A stretch of 64,000 nucleotides of DNA from Hyphomicrobiales bacterium (GCA_900466005.1 UEGQ01000022.1:1-64000); one strand, 5' to 3'. Shown: positions 1-8,252, counted from the first letter of the stretch. Numbers and translations are program-made. The notes: a model not told the origin generated them from the sequence alone.

Positions 1-173
1 AAATCCTGCCCCCGCAACCAGCCTTCCCAGAAATCCACTCAATGCCCCTCCAAGCGGCTTTCGGCGTTTATCAATCTCGGAGGACCGCCAGTCCTCGGCC
101 GAGAGCAAACAACCCGAAGAACACCCTGCGCCTTCCCAAGCTGATCCCCTCGATCCCCGTCGAAAAGCCCAAA
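1..173. other. Left-edge non-coding stretch
   Basis: No reading frame here looks like a gene: the frames are short and show no ribosome binding site or family motif. It follows the degenerate minus-strand remnant at 174-419, so it may hold the rest of that decayed gene. I looked for the cysteine-rich CGNR zinc-finger end of that family and did not see it. Nothing else is recognised. Confidence 0.5.
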
Positions 174-419
174 TCACCGCCACAGACAGGAACTTCTCAG
201 GCGTAGCGGAGGCAGGACCGCAATCTCTCCGCATCGGCTCGACCTCGCGCTTGCCGGCGAGGTCAGGCGCCTGATCCTGTTGCCGATCTCCCGCTTAGGA
301 TTTGAGCAGCTCGTTATCCGGCTCGGGAGACCGCCGGTGAACACCGCGTTCGCAAGGTCGAGGGCGGGATGTCTTTCGATCAATCTTTTTGGCACCCGTT
401 TCGTTTCGGCGTTCGCCAC
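174..419 (-). pseudogene. Probable remnant of a CGNR/ABATE-type transcription regulator
   Basis: Reading from a GTG at 419 on the minus strand, the frame gives RLIERHPALDLANAVFTGGL. This resembles the start of the ABATE domain of CGNR zinc-finger regulators, whose hallmark is an LDxxNT-like stretch. The expected continuation, EPDNELLKS (compare the family's D-LLxS region), appears only after a shift of frame near 310-320 and is then stopped at once. The rest does not resemble the family and the C-terminal zinc finger is missing. It is divergent from the hydrolase gene at 566, the usual place for a local regulator. I infer a frameshifted and truncated pseudogene; the match rests on a short motif, and chance similarity is possible. 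Confidence 0.3.
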
Positions 420-565
420 GGAACATGGCCCATTCTCAGTTGTTATTCGGCGACGACAATTCGTGATTGCCGAAATGACGATTGCGGCTTCGCGGCACTC
501 GCAGCTCCGGTCTGTCAAGCAAGGGAAATGAGGTGCGGAATTATCGCTACAAGACCCGTCATGAG

Positions 566-1450
566 ATGATCGAGGTTCAGAACCTGGAGATCTTCTACCG
601 GCATGCCGGAGACCCGAGGGCACCGGCGATCCTTTTGTTGCACGGGTATCCGACAGCGTCCTACATGTATCGAAACGTCATCGAGCCATTGGCGGAAACC
701 GCCTATGTCCTGGCACCGGACCTGCCGGGATCCGGTTACTCCTCGTTACCCTCCGCGGACACCTACGCCTACACCTTCGGGAACCTCGCGAACACAATCG
801 ATGCGTTTCTCACCGCGTTGAAGATCGACAGCTTCTACCTTTATCTCCATGACTTCGGCGCGCCTGTCGGCTACTATCTCGCGACGCGTCAGCCGAACCG
901 TATCCGCGGCCTGATCGTGCAGAACGGCAATGCCCATGATGAAGGGCTTGGGCCGAGCTGGGACGCTCCGAAGGCCTACTTTGCCGACCCGACCGAGGAG
1001 AACAGGGCGAAGCTCCCCGAATGGATGAATTTCGAGTCAATCCGATACCAGTATATCGGCGAACAGTCTGAGCGCCTTGTGCGTCTCTATCCTCCTGAAG
1101 GCTGGCATCTTGATTGGGAACGTCTGTCACGGCCCGGAGTGATCGATATCCAGTTCAGGATCTTCTCCGATTACGGATCGCACATCAAACGCTTTCCGGC
1201 CATCCGAGCCTATCATCGCCAGCACCAGCCACCGGCCCTCGTCCTGTGGGGCAGGCACGATCCCTATTTCGATATCAACGAGATCATGGCCTACCACCGC
1301 ACGCTCGATGCGGTGGAAATCCATATTTTTGAGGGTGCACACCAGCTTCTGGAAACCCATCACGGAGAATGCGCGGCTCTTATGAGCCGCTTCATACGCG
1401 CCGTCGAGGCCGGGGCGTTTCGGGACTCGGCCCGACCTGTTCCTTCCTGA
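566..1450 (+). CDS. Alpha/beta hydrolase of the haloalkane dehalogenase/epoxide hydrolase type
   Basis: The 294-residue product has the full alpha/beta-hydrolase core: an oxyanion-hole HGYP at residues 26-29, the nucleophile elbow HDFG with Asp96 as nucleophile, an acid in GRHDP (Asp232) and the catalytic His259 in EGAHQLLE. An aspartate nucleophile, rather than serine, marks haloalkane dehalogenases and epoxide hydrolases, which form an ester intermediate that water then opens. The substrate cannot be read from sequence. A longer frame begins at 482, but the ATG at 566 gives the family-like start just before the first strand. No signal peptide is seen, so it is cytoplasmic. It stands alone beside the regulator remnant. 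Confidence 0.8.
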   Translation: MIEVQNLEIFYRHAGDPRAPAILLLHGYPTASYMYRNVIEPLAETAYVLAPDLPGSGYSSLPSADTYAYTFGNLANTIDAFLTALKIDSFYLYLHDFGAPVGYYLATRQPNRIRGLIVQNGNAHDEGLGPSWDAPKAYFADPTEENRAKLPEWMNFESIRYQYIGEQSERLVRLYPPEGWHLDWERLSRPGVIDIQFRIFSDYGSHIKRFPAIRAYHRQHQPPALVLWGRHDPYFDINEIMAYHRTLDAVEIHIFEGAHQLLETHHGECAALMSRFIRAVEAGAFRDSARPVPS

Positions 1451-1579
1451 TCGAACGCGGAATGAGGGCGTTCGAACCGGCGAAATCGAAAGAAGGTGGA
1501 TGTGACCGATTGATCGCGGACTGATGGCTGGCACCGGAATCTCGCAGCTGGAGCGGTCCATCGCCTCCGCCTGCCGGCG

Positions 1580-1606
1580 CCTTCCCCCCGCAGGCGGGGA
1601 GAAGGG
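1580..1606. repeat. Fragment of a rhizobial mosaic intergenic palindrome (copy 1)
   Basis: A C-run, a short loop and a matching G-run (CTTCCCCCCGC then GCGGGGAGAAGG) form a strong hairpin 20 bases past the end of the FAD enzyme gene, which stops at 1627 on the minus strand. The same CTTCTCCCC/GGGGAGAAGG module occurs in the longer copies near 53.8 kb and 59.25 kb. It matches the general look of rhizobial intergenic mosaic elements and could also act as a transcription terminator for the minus-strand gene. Confidence 0.55.
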
Positions 1607-1626
1607 GCAAGCGTCAGGCCCCCCAG

Positions 1627-4188
1627 TCAGCTCCGGGGCTTCAGGTTCTCCGGATCGTAGAGCGGCTTGTAGCCGACGCCGGCGACTTCGACCGGGTAGG
1701 TCTCGGCGAAATACTCGACCGAGAGCTTACGGCCGACCTGGCAATACTCCCAGGGCAGGTAGGCGAGCGCGATGTTCTTGCCGATCGTCGGGCCGTAGGC
1801 GATCGAGGTGGTGTAGGAGCGGCGGCCGAGCGCATCGATGAGCGTCTCGCCGGTTTCCGGGTCCATGACCGGCAGCGAGCCGACCGGATAGCGCTTCACG
1901 CCGTGTCTGTCGGTGTTCTCCGTCATGACGAGCGTGCAGAGCATGGCCGGCTGGTGGTCACGCGCCTTGTATTCGAGGTGCTTGGCCTTGCCGCGGAAAT
2001 CGGCTTCCTTGACCTTTGGACGGGCGAGATCGGCCTCGATCAGGTTGTACTGGGTCAGGAGGTCGGCGTTCTGCAGGCGCAGCGACTTCTCCATGCGGCG
2101 GGAGTTCGCATAGGTCTCGACCCCGAAGGCCATGACGCCGGTCGCACGCAGCGCATCCCAGACGGCGAGCCCGTCCTCGTACTTCATGTGCAGTTCCCAG
2201 CCCTGCTCGCCGACATAGGAGATGCGGAAGGCGGTCACCGGCTTGCCGGCAATCTCGATCGGCTTGATCGCGGCGAAGGGGAAGTTCTCCGGATCGAGGC
2301 CGGCCGGATCGGCCACGGCCTTTTTCAGTGTGTCGCGGGCGTTCGGGCCCCAGATGCCGATGGTGATGTATTTTTCCGAGGTGTCGGTGATGGTGACGTC
2401 GAGGCCGCGGTCTTCGGCGACGCGCTTCATGTAGTGGAAGTCGCGCGGGCCGGCATCGGCACCGTTCACGAGACGGCAGCGGTCGGCCATGCGGAAGACG
2501 GTGAAGTCGGCCCGCACCATGCCCTCGTCGTCGAGGAAGTGGGTGTAGATGCCCTTGCCGATATTGGCGTCACCGCCGATCTTGGCGGCGCAGAGCCATT
2601 CGAGCAACTCGACGTGGTCCGGCCCCTCGATGTCCACCATGTGGAAGTGCGAAAGGTTGACGATGCCGCAATCCTCGCTCATCGCCAGATGCTCGGCGTT
2701 CGAGACGCGCCAGAAATGGCGGTTGTCCCATTCGTTCTCGCGGACGGGAACCTTGTCGCCGTATTTTTCCAAGAGGTGCTCGTTGGCCTTGTAGCCGTGG
2801 GCGCGTTCCCAGCCGCCGAGCTCCATGAAGTATCCGCCGAGCTCGACCTCGCGCTCGTAGAAGGGCGAGCGCTTGACATTGCGGCCGCTGGCATAAGGCT
2901 CGCGCGGGTGGACGGCGGGGAAATAGATCTTCTGGGCCGCCTCGAAGCAGCGGCCCTCGATGAAGTCCTCGGTCAGCTGGTGCGGATAGAAGCGGGCGTA
3001 GTCGATCGAATTGTGGTCGATCTCGGTGCGGCCGTCGGTCATCCAGTCGGCGATCAGCTTGCCGTAGCCGGGACCATCCTTGACCCAGATGGCGACGCAG
3101 TACCAGAGGCCGCGCACCTTCTGGCTCTCGCCGCAGGACGGGCCGCCGGCGGCCGAAACCTGCAAGAGGCCGTTGAAGGAATGGCCTTCGTTGTAGCCGA
3201 GTTCGCCGAGGATCGGGGTGAGCTCGATCGCGCGTTCCAGCGGCTCGAGAATCTGCTCCATCTCCAGGTCGCGCTGCGACGGGGAGAGGCGGGCCTCATG
3301 TTTTTCGAGGAGGTCGCGCGGATGGCACATGCGCGGATTGGTGGTCTCGTAATAGCCCCATTCGATCTGGCCGCCCTCGGTGGTCTTCGGGTCACCGGTG
3401 TCGCGCATATAGGCGGAATTGCCCTGGTCGCGCAGCAGCGGATAACCGATTTCCTTGCCCGTGCCCTCGAACTCGTTGAAGGGACCGAAGAAGGTGAGCG
3501 GATGGTCGACCGGCATCACGGGCAGGTCCTCGCCGACCATTTCGGCGATCAGGCGGCCCCAGAGGCCGGCGCAGACGATGACGTGGTCGGCCATGATCGT
3601 GCCGCGATGGGTGACGACGCCCTTGATGCGGCCGTTCTCGACGATCAGCGACTTGGCCGGCGTATTCGCGAAGGCCTGCAGCTTGCCGGCCTTCTCGCCG
3701 GCGTCGACCAGCTTGCCGGCGACAGTTTGCGAGCGCGGGATGACGAGGCCGGCGTCGGGGTCAAACATGCCGCCCTGGACCATGTCCTCCTCGATCAGCG
3801 GGAAGAGCTTCTTGATTTCGGCCGGTGAGACATAGTGGGCGCGGGTGCCGAAGGCCTTGGCGGAGGAGAGCTTGCGCTTGATCTCTTCCATCCAGGCGTC
3901 GTCGCCGGTGCGGGCGACCTCGAGGCCGCCGATGCGGGCGTAATGGCCCATCTTCTCGTAGAAATCGATGGAATACTGCGTCGTCCAGACAGAGAGATAG
4001 TCGTGGCTGGTCGTGTAGCAGAAGTCCGAGGCATGGGCGGTCGAGCCGATATCGGTCGGGATGCCCGACTTGTCGATGCCGACGATGTCGTCCCAGCCGC
4101 GTTCGATGAGATGATGCGCGATGGAGGCGCCGACGATGCCTCCCAGCCCGATGATGACGACCTTAGCCCTAGTCGGAAACTCTGCCAT
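1627..4188 (-). CDS. FAD-dependent dimethylglycine/sarcosine dehydrogenase-like protein with GcvT domain
   Basis: The 853-residue protein has the architecture of the dimethylglycine/sarcosine dehydrogenase family: an N-terminal FAD fold (VVIIGLGGIVGAS, residues 10-22), an FAO_M-type linker near 400-450, then a GcvT tetrahydrofolate-binding fold to the C terminus. His52 in GSTAHASDF sits where family members bind FAD covalently. Such enzymes oxidatively demethylate N-methyl amines and pass the one-carbon unit to folate. The glycine-rich loop is one residue longer than the usual GGGIVG. The ATG at 4188 is preferred to one at 4263 because it directly precedes the FAD fold and has AGGATCG upstream. 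It is monocistronic here, and the exact substrate is unknown. Confidence 0.75.
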   Translation of the reverse strand: MAEFPTRAKVVIIGLGGIVGASIAHHLIERGWDDIVGIDKSGIPTDIGSTAHASDFCYTTSHDYLSVWTTQYSIDFYEKMGHYARIGGLEVARTGDDAWMEEIKRKLSSAKAFGTRAHYVSPAEIKKLFPLIEEDMVQGGMFDPDAGLVIPRSQTVAGKLVDAGEKAGKLQAFANTPAKSLIVENGRIKGVVTHRGTIMADHVIVCAGLWGRLIAEMVGEDLPVMPVDHPLTFFGPFNEFEGTGKEIGYPLLRDQGNSAYMRDTGDPKTTEGGQIEWGYYETTNPRMCHPRDLLEKHEARLSPSQRDLEMEQILEPLERAIELTPILGELGYNEGHSFNGLLQVSAAGGPSCGESQKVRGLWYCVAIWVKDGPGYGKLIADWMTDGRTEIDHNSIDYARFYPHQLTEDFIEGRCFEAAQKIYFPAVHPREPYASGRNVKRSPFYEREVELGGYFMELGGWERAHGYKANEHLLEKYGDKVPVRENEWDNRHFWRVSNAEHLAMSEDCGIVNLSHFHMVDIEGPDHVELLEWLCAAKIGGDANIGKGIYTHFLDDEGMVRADFTVFRMADRCRLVNGADAGPRDFHYMKRVAEDRGLDVTITDTSEKYITIGIWGPNARDTLKKAVADPAGLDPENFPFAAIKPIEIAGKPVTAFRISYVGEQGWELHMKYEDGLAVWDALRATGVMAFGVETYANSRRMEKSLRLQNADLLTQYNLIEADLARPKVKEADFRGKAKHLEYKARDHQPAMLCTLVMTENTDRHGVKRYPVGSLPVMDPETGETLIDALGRRSYTTSIAYGPTIGKNIALAYLPWEYCQVGRKLSVEYFAETYPVEVAGVGYKPLYDPENLKPRS

Positions 4189-4305
4189 TGCCTGCGATCC
4201 TGATTGACGTTGACGCGGGATATTAGGGCGTAAGTCGGCCCGTGTGCAGCCTGTCTGCGACATTCTTCAAAGACTGCACGACCAGTACCGGAAGGCGCGG
4301 TGTCG

Positions 4306-5097
4306 CTAGGCGACGATCCGGCGGCTGACGTCCTCGGCGAGACGGCGGATGTCGCCGGCGGGCAGGTGGCCGATCAGCATCGCGGCGTGGCGGTCGCTCG
4401 ACCAGAAGGCGATGTCGAGCGCGTAGCGGCGCTCGCTCGCGATCTCCGCCTCCGCCGTTTTGGAAGCGAAGATGCAGAGCGCGAGCGGGCGCCCTTCAGC
4501 GTCGAGATAGAGGATCTGTGCAAGCGGGCGATCATCATAGGCGAGGATCTGCGCGTGCTTGAATTCGCTGCCGGGGAGGGCGATCGTCTCCGGCGTCAGC
4601 GAAAGGCCGAGGCGTTCGTTGATGACGGCGAGCTGTGCCGCCGCGGCCTCGCGGCCGGGACGGGCGGCGCCGAGCGTCTCGGCCGTATAGAGCGCCATGT
4701 ACTGCGCGACGGCGTCACGCCACTCGGCACTTTCGCCGACGGCGGAAGGTTCCGCAAAGCGCATCCAGGCGCGGTCGACGACGATGCCGGCGGCGACCGA
4801 GGCGGCGATGGCCGTGACAAACCCACGTCGGCCGGAGCTCGACGGTTTTCCGGCGTCCTGGCGAGGAATGGCGGCGAGCATGTCTTCGAGGCTGCCGCGA
4901 GGCGCCTCGTCGAGCAAGGACGCGAAGCTCTCGCGCAGCGGCAGAAGATCGGCGCGCTCGAGGAAGGCGAGCCGTTCGGCGGCCTCAGGATTGTCGCGCA
5001 GCGTTTCTGCGACGCGGGCGTGATCGGCGGGGTCGAGCTCTCCGTCGATGAAGGCGGTCAGCTCCTCGTCGGAAGGGATCGGTGTCTTGTTGGTCAT
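4306..5097 (-). CDS. Membrane-anchored anti-sigma factor
   Basis: This 263-residue protein begins with a helical segment (ELTAFIDGELDPADHARV, about residues 12-30) typical of anti-sigma domains that clamp ECF sigma factors. A single membrane helix follows at about 91-108, then a roughly 150-residue region predicted to lie in the periplasm. The HxxxCxxC zinc motif of ZAS-type anti-sigmas is absent, so it would belong to the zinc-free class. Its start lies one base after the sigma-factor stop (TGACATG), which implies translational coupling and fixes its partner. In this family the periplasmic part senses a signal and releases the sigma factor; the signal here is unknown. Confidence 0.75.
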   Translation of the reverse strand: MTNKTPIPSDEELTAFIDGELDPADHARVAETLRDNPEAAERLAFLERADLLPLRESFASLLDEAPRGSLEDMLAAIPRQDAGKPSSSGRRGFVTAIAASVAAGIVVDRAWMRFAEPSAVGESAEWRDAVAQYMALYTAETLGAARPGREAAAAQLAVINERLGLSLTPETIALPGSEFKHAQILAYDDRPLAQILYLDAEGRPLALCIFASKTAEAEIASERRYALDIAFWSSDRHAAMLIGHLPAGDIRRLAEDVSRRIVA

Positions 5098-5098
5098 G

Positions 5099-5695
5099 TC
5101 ACACTCCCCCGTCGGTGCCGGCGGCGAGTTTGGTGCGCGCTGCGGCGAGCCGGCTCATCACGGTGCCGATCGGAATATCGAGGATCTCGGCGACCTCGCG
5201 GTAGGTAAGGCCCTCGACATAGGCGAGGAAGACGGCGGCGCGCTGCGCCTCCGGCAGGGCATCCACCAGGCGAAGCACCTTGCCGGCATCGGCACGGCGT
5301 TCGGCATCGCGGGCGCCGTCGAAGGCGAGGTGCTCCTCGGCCGGCACGAGACCCTGTCCGAACCGGACCTTGCGGGCGCGCGCCTCGTTGAGCCAGACCG
5401 AATGCAGGATCGAAAAGAACCAGCGGTCGGGATTTCCGCCGCTGACGAACTGGCCGCAGCGCTCCAGCGCCCTGAGGCAGGTCTGCTGCACGAGATCGTC
5501 GGCGACGTCGCGTTGCCTGCAGAGCACGAAGGCATAGCGCCACAGTCTCGGCAGACTGGCGAGAAGCCCGCTTCGGATGGCTGTTTCGCTGGCGATGCCC
5601 GCCTCCCGTGAACCTTGGAGAGGATCCGTCTCGCGACGGGACGTCTCCGGAGAGTGGCGACTATAGCCCGCCGCGAAATCCCATGCGATGGCCAT
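5099..5695 (-). CDS. ECF RNA polymerase sigma factor
   Basis: The 198-residue product carries sigma region 2 at about residues 45-110 (DVADDLVQQTCLRALE and RWFFSILHSVWLNEARAR) and sigma region 4 at about 138-190 (ALPEAQRAAVFLAYVEGLTYREVAEILDIPIGTV), the minimal pair for an ECF sigma factor. The ATG at 5695 follows GGAAGA with suitable spacing; a longer frame to 5791 lacks such a signal. It is followed directly by its anti-sigma gene and preceded, 76 bases away, by a TPR protein gene on the same strand, so the three may form one operon. I found no self-promoter motif that I could defend. Confidence 0.85.
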   Translation of the reverse strand: MAIAWDFAAGYSRHSPETSRRETDPLQGSREAGIASETAIRSGLLASLPRLWRYAFVLCRQRDVADDLVQQTCLRALERCGQFVSGGNPDRWFFSILHSVWLNEARARKVRFGQGLVPAEEHLAFDGARDAERRADAGKVLRLVDALPEAQRAAVFLAYVEGLTYREVAEILDIPIGTVMSRLAAARTKLAAGTDGGV

Positions 5696-5771
5696 TTTGC
5701 TGTTCTTCCAGGGCTTTCTTGCCGGAGGCCGGGCCGGTACAGACGGCCCGGTCCCCGACGGTCGCGGCCGA

Positions 5772-6302
5772 TCAGATGTCGGAGGCGCCACGGATCACTT
5801 CGTCGAGGTCGCGATATTCCTCGCAGTCGTCACCGCAGATCGAGCGGATGGTGGCGAGCTGTTCCCGGGCGAGGGTGAGTTCTCCTTTGATCACATAGGC
5901 CTCACCGAGATATTCGCGCACCTTGGCGTAATGCGGGTCGGCGGCGACCGAGCGGAGATAGTAGGAAATGCCCTCGTCGGTACGGCCGAGCTTGCGGGTG
6001 GCGTAGCCGCGATAGTTGAGCACCTTGGGGTCGTTCTGGTCGGCCACGGTGTCGAGCATGGCAAGCGCTTCCTCGTAGCGGCCGGCCTTGGCGAGCGAAT
6101 AGGCGTAATCGGTGCGGTTCTCGTCGGTGACGTTGGCGCCGCTTTGCTTCACGCATTTGCCGGTCTTCTGGTCATAGACGTCGCCTGCCTTGCAGGTCGG
6201 CGTGCTGGAACTGTCGTCGCCGGCAGCGAGAGCGGGGGCCGACGGAGCGACGGAGGAAAGGCCGAGTACGACGGCGGCGGCGAGAAAGGTTTTCGTGTTC
6301 AT
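5772..6302 (-). CDS. Secreted tetratricopeptide-repeat protein
   Basis: The start at 6302 is supported by AGGAGATATCTTG just upstream. The 176-residue protein has a signal peptide (hydrophobic residues 6-22, likely cleavage after ALA at 25-27), then a short region with two cysteines (TCKAGDVYDQKTGKCVK). About three TPR-like helical pairs follow between residues 55 and 150 (DYAYSLAKAGRYEEALAML; NYRGYATRKLGRTDEGISYYLRS). A second cysteine pair, ICGDDCEE, lies near the C terminus. TPR proteins mediate protein contacts, here in the periplasm. Position upstream of a sigma/anti-sigma pair suggests it could feed the same envelope response, but that is inference. Confidence 0.75.
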   Translation of the reverse strand: MNTKTFLAAAVVLGLSSVAPSAPALAAGDDSSSTPTCKAGDVYDQKTGKCVKQSGANVTDENRTDYAYSLAKAGRYEEALAMLDTVADQNDPKVLNYRGYATRKLGRTDEGISYYLRSVAADPHYAKVREYLGEAYVIKGELTLAREQLATIRSICGDDCEEYRDLDEVIRGASDI

Positions 6303-6561
6303 CAAGATATCTCCTTGCGGGGCGTTGCGAGGGGAGAACACGCGGTGCTGCCGTTCTATTCGGCGTGGCAGAAGAAAAAATCGAGGCGCCCCGACGGGCG
6401 GACGGAATGGCGCCGGAGCGAAGGACGATCGGCGGCATGCGTCCCGTCGCGGTAAAGATTGTATTTAGCATTCTCCGATAAATGATCCGTTAGGGATTTT
6501 TGTCTGGGCTGCAAGCGGCACGATCTCGTGCCGTCCATGCCTGTTCGGAGTTGCGTGTTTC

Positions 6562-7602
6562 ATGCGTCTGTCGGCTACGTCACTTGTCGTCGTCTCTCTT
6601 CTGCTTGCGAGCTGCCGCTCGACCTCGGGGCCGGAGGAAGTGCTTGCGATCAAGCCTTCGAACGAGGTGACGAGTGCGATCTCGGCGCCCGCCGCACCGA
6701 TCCCGGCGGCGGAGGTCGCCGCAGACGTGGGTGCGCCGCAGGAAAGCGTGCCGGAGCAGCATGCGCTCGCCTGGGCCGGGCAGGTGTCGCAATCGCAGGC
6801 GCTCACCTCAGCGACGACCACCGTCGCCATGCCGGTGCCGGCCGAAAAGCCCGTGGCGATGCTGGTGCCGGAAAATCCGGCGACGACATTGGAGCCACAG
6901 GGCCGCACAAGGATCTACGGCCATCGCTTCCGCGACGCCAAGCCGATCAATTTCGGCAAATCCTCGCCGAAGAAATATGCCGTGCACGGCGTGGACGTCT
7001 CCCGCTGGCAGGGCGACATCGACTGGGCGAAGCTCAGGACGCAAGGAGCGAACTTCGCCTACATCAAGGCGACCGACGGTGGCGATCATCTCGATCCGAT
7101 GTTCAGGACCAACTGGCGCCGGGCGAAGGACGCGGGCCTGAAGCGCGGTGCCTACCACTTCTTCTACTGGTGCCGCACTGCCGGCGAGCAGGCTGAATGG
7201 TTCATCCGCAACGTGCCGCGCGACCCGGATGCACTGCCGCCGGTGATCGACGTCGAATACAATGCCGAATCGAGCTGCAAGCGGCGTCTTTCCACCGCCA
7301 AAGTGCGTGAGAAGATGCAGGTCTTCATGGACATGCTCGAGCGCCACTACGGCAAGCGCCCGATCATCTACACGGCGCCCGATTTCTACGACGACCACCT
7401 CGATGGCGCGTTCCGCGAATACCCCTTCTGGCTGCGCTCGGTCGCGGCGCACCCGTCGAAGGTCTATCCGGGCCGCAAATGGCTGTTCTGGCAGTATTCG
7501 GGGTCGGGACTCTCGCACGGCGTCGAAGGCCGGATCGACCTCAACGTCTTCCGCGGCAGCGAGGCAGACTGGCACAAGTGGACGGCCGCGCGGGCGAGTT
7601 GA
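6562..7602 (+). CDS. GH25-family lysozyme-like lipoprotein
   Basis: The 346-residue protein starts with a lipoprotein signal whose lipobox LLASC puts the lipidated cysteine at residue 18. A low-complexity Ala/Pro/Val linker runs to about residue 115, then a GH25 glycosidase domain spans about 138-345. GH25 marks are GVDVSRWQG (Asp145), the catalytic pair VIDVE (Asp230, Glu232), and the terminal WQYSGSG...IDLNVFRG. The family hydrolyses the MurNAc-GlcNAc bond of peptidoglycan, so this is probably an outer-membrane-tethered muramidase acting on the cell's own wall. It converges with the membrane-protein gene ending at 7622. No immunity or secretion partner is adjacent. Confidence 0.85.
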   Translation: MRLSATSLVVVSLLLASCRSTSGPEEVLAIKPSNEVTSAISAPAAPIPAAEVAADVGAPQESVPEQHALAWAGQVSQSQALTSATTTVAMPVPAEKPVAMLVPENPATTLEPQGRTRIYGHRFRDAKPINFGKSSPKKYAVHGVDVSRWQGDIDWAKLRTQGANFAYIKATDGGDHLDPMFRTNWRRAKDAGLKRGAYHFFYWCRTAGEQAEWFIRNVPRDPDALPPVIDVEYNAESSCKRRLSTAKVREKMQVFMDMLERHYGKRPIIYTAPDFYDDHLDGAFREYPFWLRSVAAHPSKVYPGRKWLFWQYSGSGLSHGVEGRIDLNVFRGSEADWHKWTAARAS

Positions 7603-7621
7603 GGTCGCCCGCGGCGGGGCC

Positions 7622-8164
7622 TCAGCCGGCGATCAGCAGCAGGACATAGGCGAGAACCGTGGCGATGAGGCCGCGGAACGCATAGGACACGAAGCGGTAC
7701 TTCTGCCGGGCAATCTGCGCCAGAATGTCGGCGTTCTTCAGATATTCGTCGAAGAGATAGCGGAGGTTGCCGTGTTCCGCCGCGTTTTCGAGCAGCGGAC
7801 GGTGTTTGGACCAAGTCCCCCAGAAGAGCGACGTCGATGTCGTGAGGTGACGCGGCAGGATCACCATGACTGCGGAAAGCATGGAGAAGGTGGAGGTCAG
7901 CCCAAGAATAGCCGACAACGTATTCTCCCAGATCGTGCGGTCATAGTAGCGCTCGAGCGTGAAGACGTTTCTGACCTCGCTCGATGTCACGAGGAAAGCC
8001 AGCATGAAAGTAAAAATGTAGGCGGCCTTTTGGTCGGAGGTCTTCACCTGGTCATAGAAGACGTCGTTAATTTTTTTCACGTGGCTGAAGTATTCTTGAT
8101 TCACATCCGCGCTCGCCGGCGGCGTTTCGATCAATTCGGTTGGCGCGGTGTCAAAATCGGCCAT
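7622..8164 (-). CDS. Small three-helix membrane protein resembling the Pycsar effector (PycTM/DUF5706) domain
   Basis: The 180-residue protein has a soluble N-terminal helix (EYFSHVKKINDVFYDQV), then TSDQKAAYIFTFMLAFLV leading into membrane helix 1 (about 47-62), helix 2 (84-104) ending in ILPR, a loop with LFWGTWSKHRP, a long amphipathic helix (YLFDEYLKNADILAQIARQKYRF) and helix 3 (163-179). The DxKA before helix 1, the PR after helix 2, the aromatic FWG(x)F-like loop and the KYR-x5-AFR stretch are, as I recall them, the pattern of the Pycsar effector domain, which disrupts the membrane when it binds a cyclic nucleotide. The ATG at 8164 follows AGGAG. It is divergent from a FecR/CHASE2-cyclase operon. 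Function is inferred; a general membrane role remains possible. Confidence 0.6.
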   Translation of the reverse strand: MADFDTAPTELIETPPASADVNQEYFSHVKKINDVFYDQVKTSDQKAAYIFTFMLAFLVTSSEVRNVFTLERYYDRTIWENTLSAILGLTSTFSMLSAVMVILPRHLTTSTSLFWGTWSKHRPLLENAAEHGNLRYLFDEYLKNADILAQIARQKYRFVSYAFRGLIATVLAYVLLLIAG

Positions 8165-8186
8165 CTTCTCCTGCCCCTCAGTTGAA

Positions 8187-8208
8187 AGTGTATTTTTGCT
8201 ACTACACT
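8187..8208. promoter_or_regulatory. Inverted repeat in the divergent promoter region (site 1)
   Basis: AGTGTA and TACACT face each other across ten bases, a 22-bp span that would place both half-sites on one DNA face. It lies 23 bases upstream of the PycTM-like gene start and within the 116-bp gap shared with the FecR gene. It is a plausible operator for a dimeric regulator. Which protein binds is unknown. Confidence 0.35.
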
Positions 8209-8224
8209 CCCTTAAAAAGGCAAG

Positions 8225-8252
8225 GGTGTTTGTATTTGGGATACTTGACACC
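8225..8252. promoter_or_regulatory. Interrupted inverted repeat in the divergent promoter region (site 2)
   Basis: GGTGT-2-GTAT-5-ATAC-3-ACACC forms a nested, nearly symmetric palindrome 28 bp long, centred about 41 bp from site 1. Both sites share GTGT/ACAC outer arms, which hints at the same regulator. It overlaps a TTGACA at 8245-8250 that could be a -35 element for the FecR gene, but no good -10 follows at the right distance. Confidence 0.35.

Noticed and set aside
1903..3828. A 641-residue open frame on the plus strand opposite the FAD/GcvT gene
   Set aside because: It is antisense to a gene with clear family motifs, has no ribosome binding site or recognisable domain, and arises from GC-rich codon bias. 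Similar long antisense frames opposite the FecR-barrel gene, the chemoreceptor, glgP, gguA/gguB and the GMC gene were rejected for the same reason.
8245..8250. TTGACA as a -35 element for the FecR gene
   Set aside because: No convincing -10 sequence follows at 16-18 bases, and the motif overlaps the second palindrome. Left as a possibility within that entry.
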